From contig NC_085094.1 of assembly GCF_963422355.1 (NCBI RefSeq), positions 4,002,891 to 4,066,890 of the forward strand: a DNA stretch of 64,000 nt, read 5' to 3'. Below, one piece after another: positions 63,401 to 64,000 of the stretch. Below the pieces are notes generated by a model. That model ran no database searches, was not told where the DNA came from, and worked only from the letters and a program-made list of their open reading frames with translations. Every line of letters begins with the position of its first letter. Positions within the stretch are counted from its first letter, which is position 1. Source of the stretch: Corticium candelabrum. Lineage: Eukaryota; Porifera; Homoscleromorpha; Homosclerophorida; Plakinidae. The translations under genes and the position numbers were made by a program.

Positions 63401-63656
63401 CTGACTGAAGGTCGACTCAAAACACTAAACTCATTTAGAAAGTGAGTACGTTAAGAATCACCTTCCCGTGTGTCTTGGCATCTAAACTGGTAGGAAAATA
63501 AGGAGTTTGAGGTCTCGATGGTGACACCAGACTCCAGCCGGTTTCCGCCGACGGCTTGTCTCCGTTAACTACAGACCGCACGCGCTGATACCACTTGTTT
63601 AGCAGCTCCTCGTTGTCTACAAGCCATCCGTTGTCGATCTCCACTATGCAAGCCAT
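60460..63656 (-). CDS. METTL4: METTL4-family N6-adenine methyltransferase
   Basis: Seven exons: 63656-63462, 62630-62553, 62516-62080, 61661-61487, 61424-61187, 60668-60577 and 60507-60460. They total 1,263 nt and 420 residues (human about 472). The N-terminal part has NGWLVDNEELLNKW. The MT-A70 domain shows NLIVIDPPWGNGSVRRSKR (catalytic DPPW), IVWTTNHPKH, SIDYISEWHW, HRKPYEPMIIGR, SVHSQKP and LELFARNLLPGWTSWGNEV. METTL4 enzymes use SAM to methylate adenine N6; the known target is U2 snRNA (m6Am), and a DNA 6mA role is debated. All motifs look intact. The 518-bp intron at 60,669-61,186 holds an unexplained open frame. The gene lies head-to-tail after a cathepsin, with 106 bp between. Confidence 0.93.
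62740..62995. repeat. A/T-only minisatellite-like tract in METTL4 intron 1
   Basis: Imperfect repeats of aaaattaa and aaattaaaaaattaaa dominate 62,740-62,960. Low-complexity intronic DNA. Confidence 0.85.
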
Positions 63657-63762
63657 TCACGTGACTAGATTGCCTAGTACCCGGATATTACAGTACAAGT
63701 AAAATATAATAATAATACACACACCAAGCGTAGCTCTACAAAATCAAAAGCGCAAAAAATTA

Positions 63763-64000
63763 TCAGACATGTTTCGAAGACCCTCTGTTCTCGGCCTCGT
63801 TGACATACTCAACATCACGAACCCAAACAACTTCCTTGGCGATTCCTACAAATAACCAAACTCCCGATATCGACTGCAACTCAAAATTATTAAATTAATG
63901 ACACTCACCACACATGTTATCACCATACTTGATATGCACATAGCCATCCAACCCCCAGTCTTTACCCCACGTGTTTCTCACTATGTAATATGGCACGGGA
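63763..64000 (-). CDS. Papain-family cysteine protease (cathepsin), 3' end only
   Basis: Partial: the gene continues beyond the window. Exons: 64000(+)-63909 and 63845-63763. The first encodes YYIVRNTWGKDWGLDGY then VHIKYGDNMCG; the Asn of NTWG (usually NSWG) is the active-site Asn of C1A peptidases, and WG..GY...K.GDN.CGIA is the canonical C-terminal pattern. The last exon adds about 15 residues beyond a typical cathepsin L end (a charged tail, EYVNEAENRGSS). A lysosomal or secreted protease is expected, but the subtype (L-, F- or O-like) cannot be decided from this end. Confidence 0.88.

Noticed and set aside
1-64000. tRNA and rRNA genes
   Set aside because: I saw no cloverleaf-like A/B-box segments or rRNA-conserved blocks on reading; a covariance-model scan would be needed to exclude them.

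Overview
This is a eukaryotic, intron-rich window. The genes have short exons and GT-AG introns, many 60-100 bp and some filled with transposons. CA/TG, TA and GACA microsatellites are abundant. Three housekeeping genes at the right (RANBP3, TRAPPC13, METTL4) are clearly metazoan-like. A locally expanded family of dynamin-type GTPase plus protein-kinase fusions, compact gene spacing and a MACPF gene suggest an early-branching marine invertebrate, most likely a sponge. The sponge assignment is inference; no marker gene in the window proves it.

Layout. (1) About 1-44,308 is a giant inverted structure. Left arm, minus strand: gene A (3,764-12,224) and gene B (17,401-22,556). Right arm, plus strand: B' (26,356-31,276) and A' (33,459-42,161). 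All four are eight-exon genes with the same intron phases. Each encodes a small N-terminal helical region, a dynamin-like GTPase (P-loop, DSPG, NKWD), a long helical middle and a C-terminal kinase fold, an architecture resembling DSTYK-like proteins. A and A', with their introns and flanks, are near-identical. B and B' are clearly more diverged. The A-arm duplication ends inside the last exon of B': an orphan copy of that exon's 3' end lies at 15,370-15,458. (2) The centre (22.6-26.3 kb) holds a MACPF-domain gene, a 333-bp tandem repeat and a long CA tract. (3) 44.3-46.9 kb is intergenic with two foldback elements. (4) 46,909-55,523 is RANBP3 (+); its second intron carries a nested transposon cluster (outer TIR element, Helitron-like element, broken Tc1/mariner). 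(5) TRAPPC13 (+, 56,013-60,444) and METTL4 (-, 60,460-63,656) are tail-to-tail, 15 bp apart. (6) The window ends in the 3' end of a papain-family cathepsin (-).

The most unusual content is the GTPase-kinase island. In A and A' the catalytic-loop HRD is changed differently (HRN, HRH) and the DFG site reads GNM or GDM, so both are predicted pseudokinases. B and B' keep HRD but have DFA. B' and the MACPF gene each carry exactly one single-base frameshift. How these genes work together is unknown; a membrane-remodelling or innate-defence island is a hypothesis. Because sponge assemblies can be very heterozygous, part of the inverted structure could be an assembly artefact and should be checked with spanning long reads.
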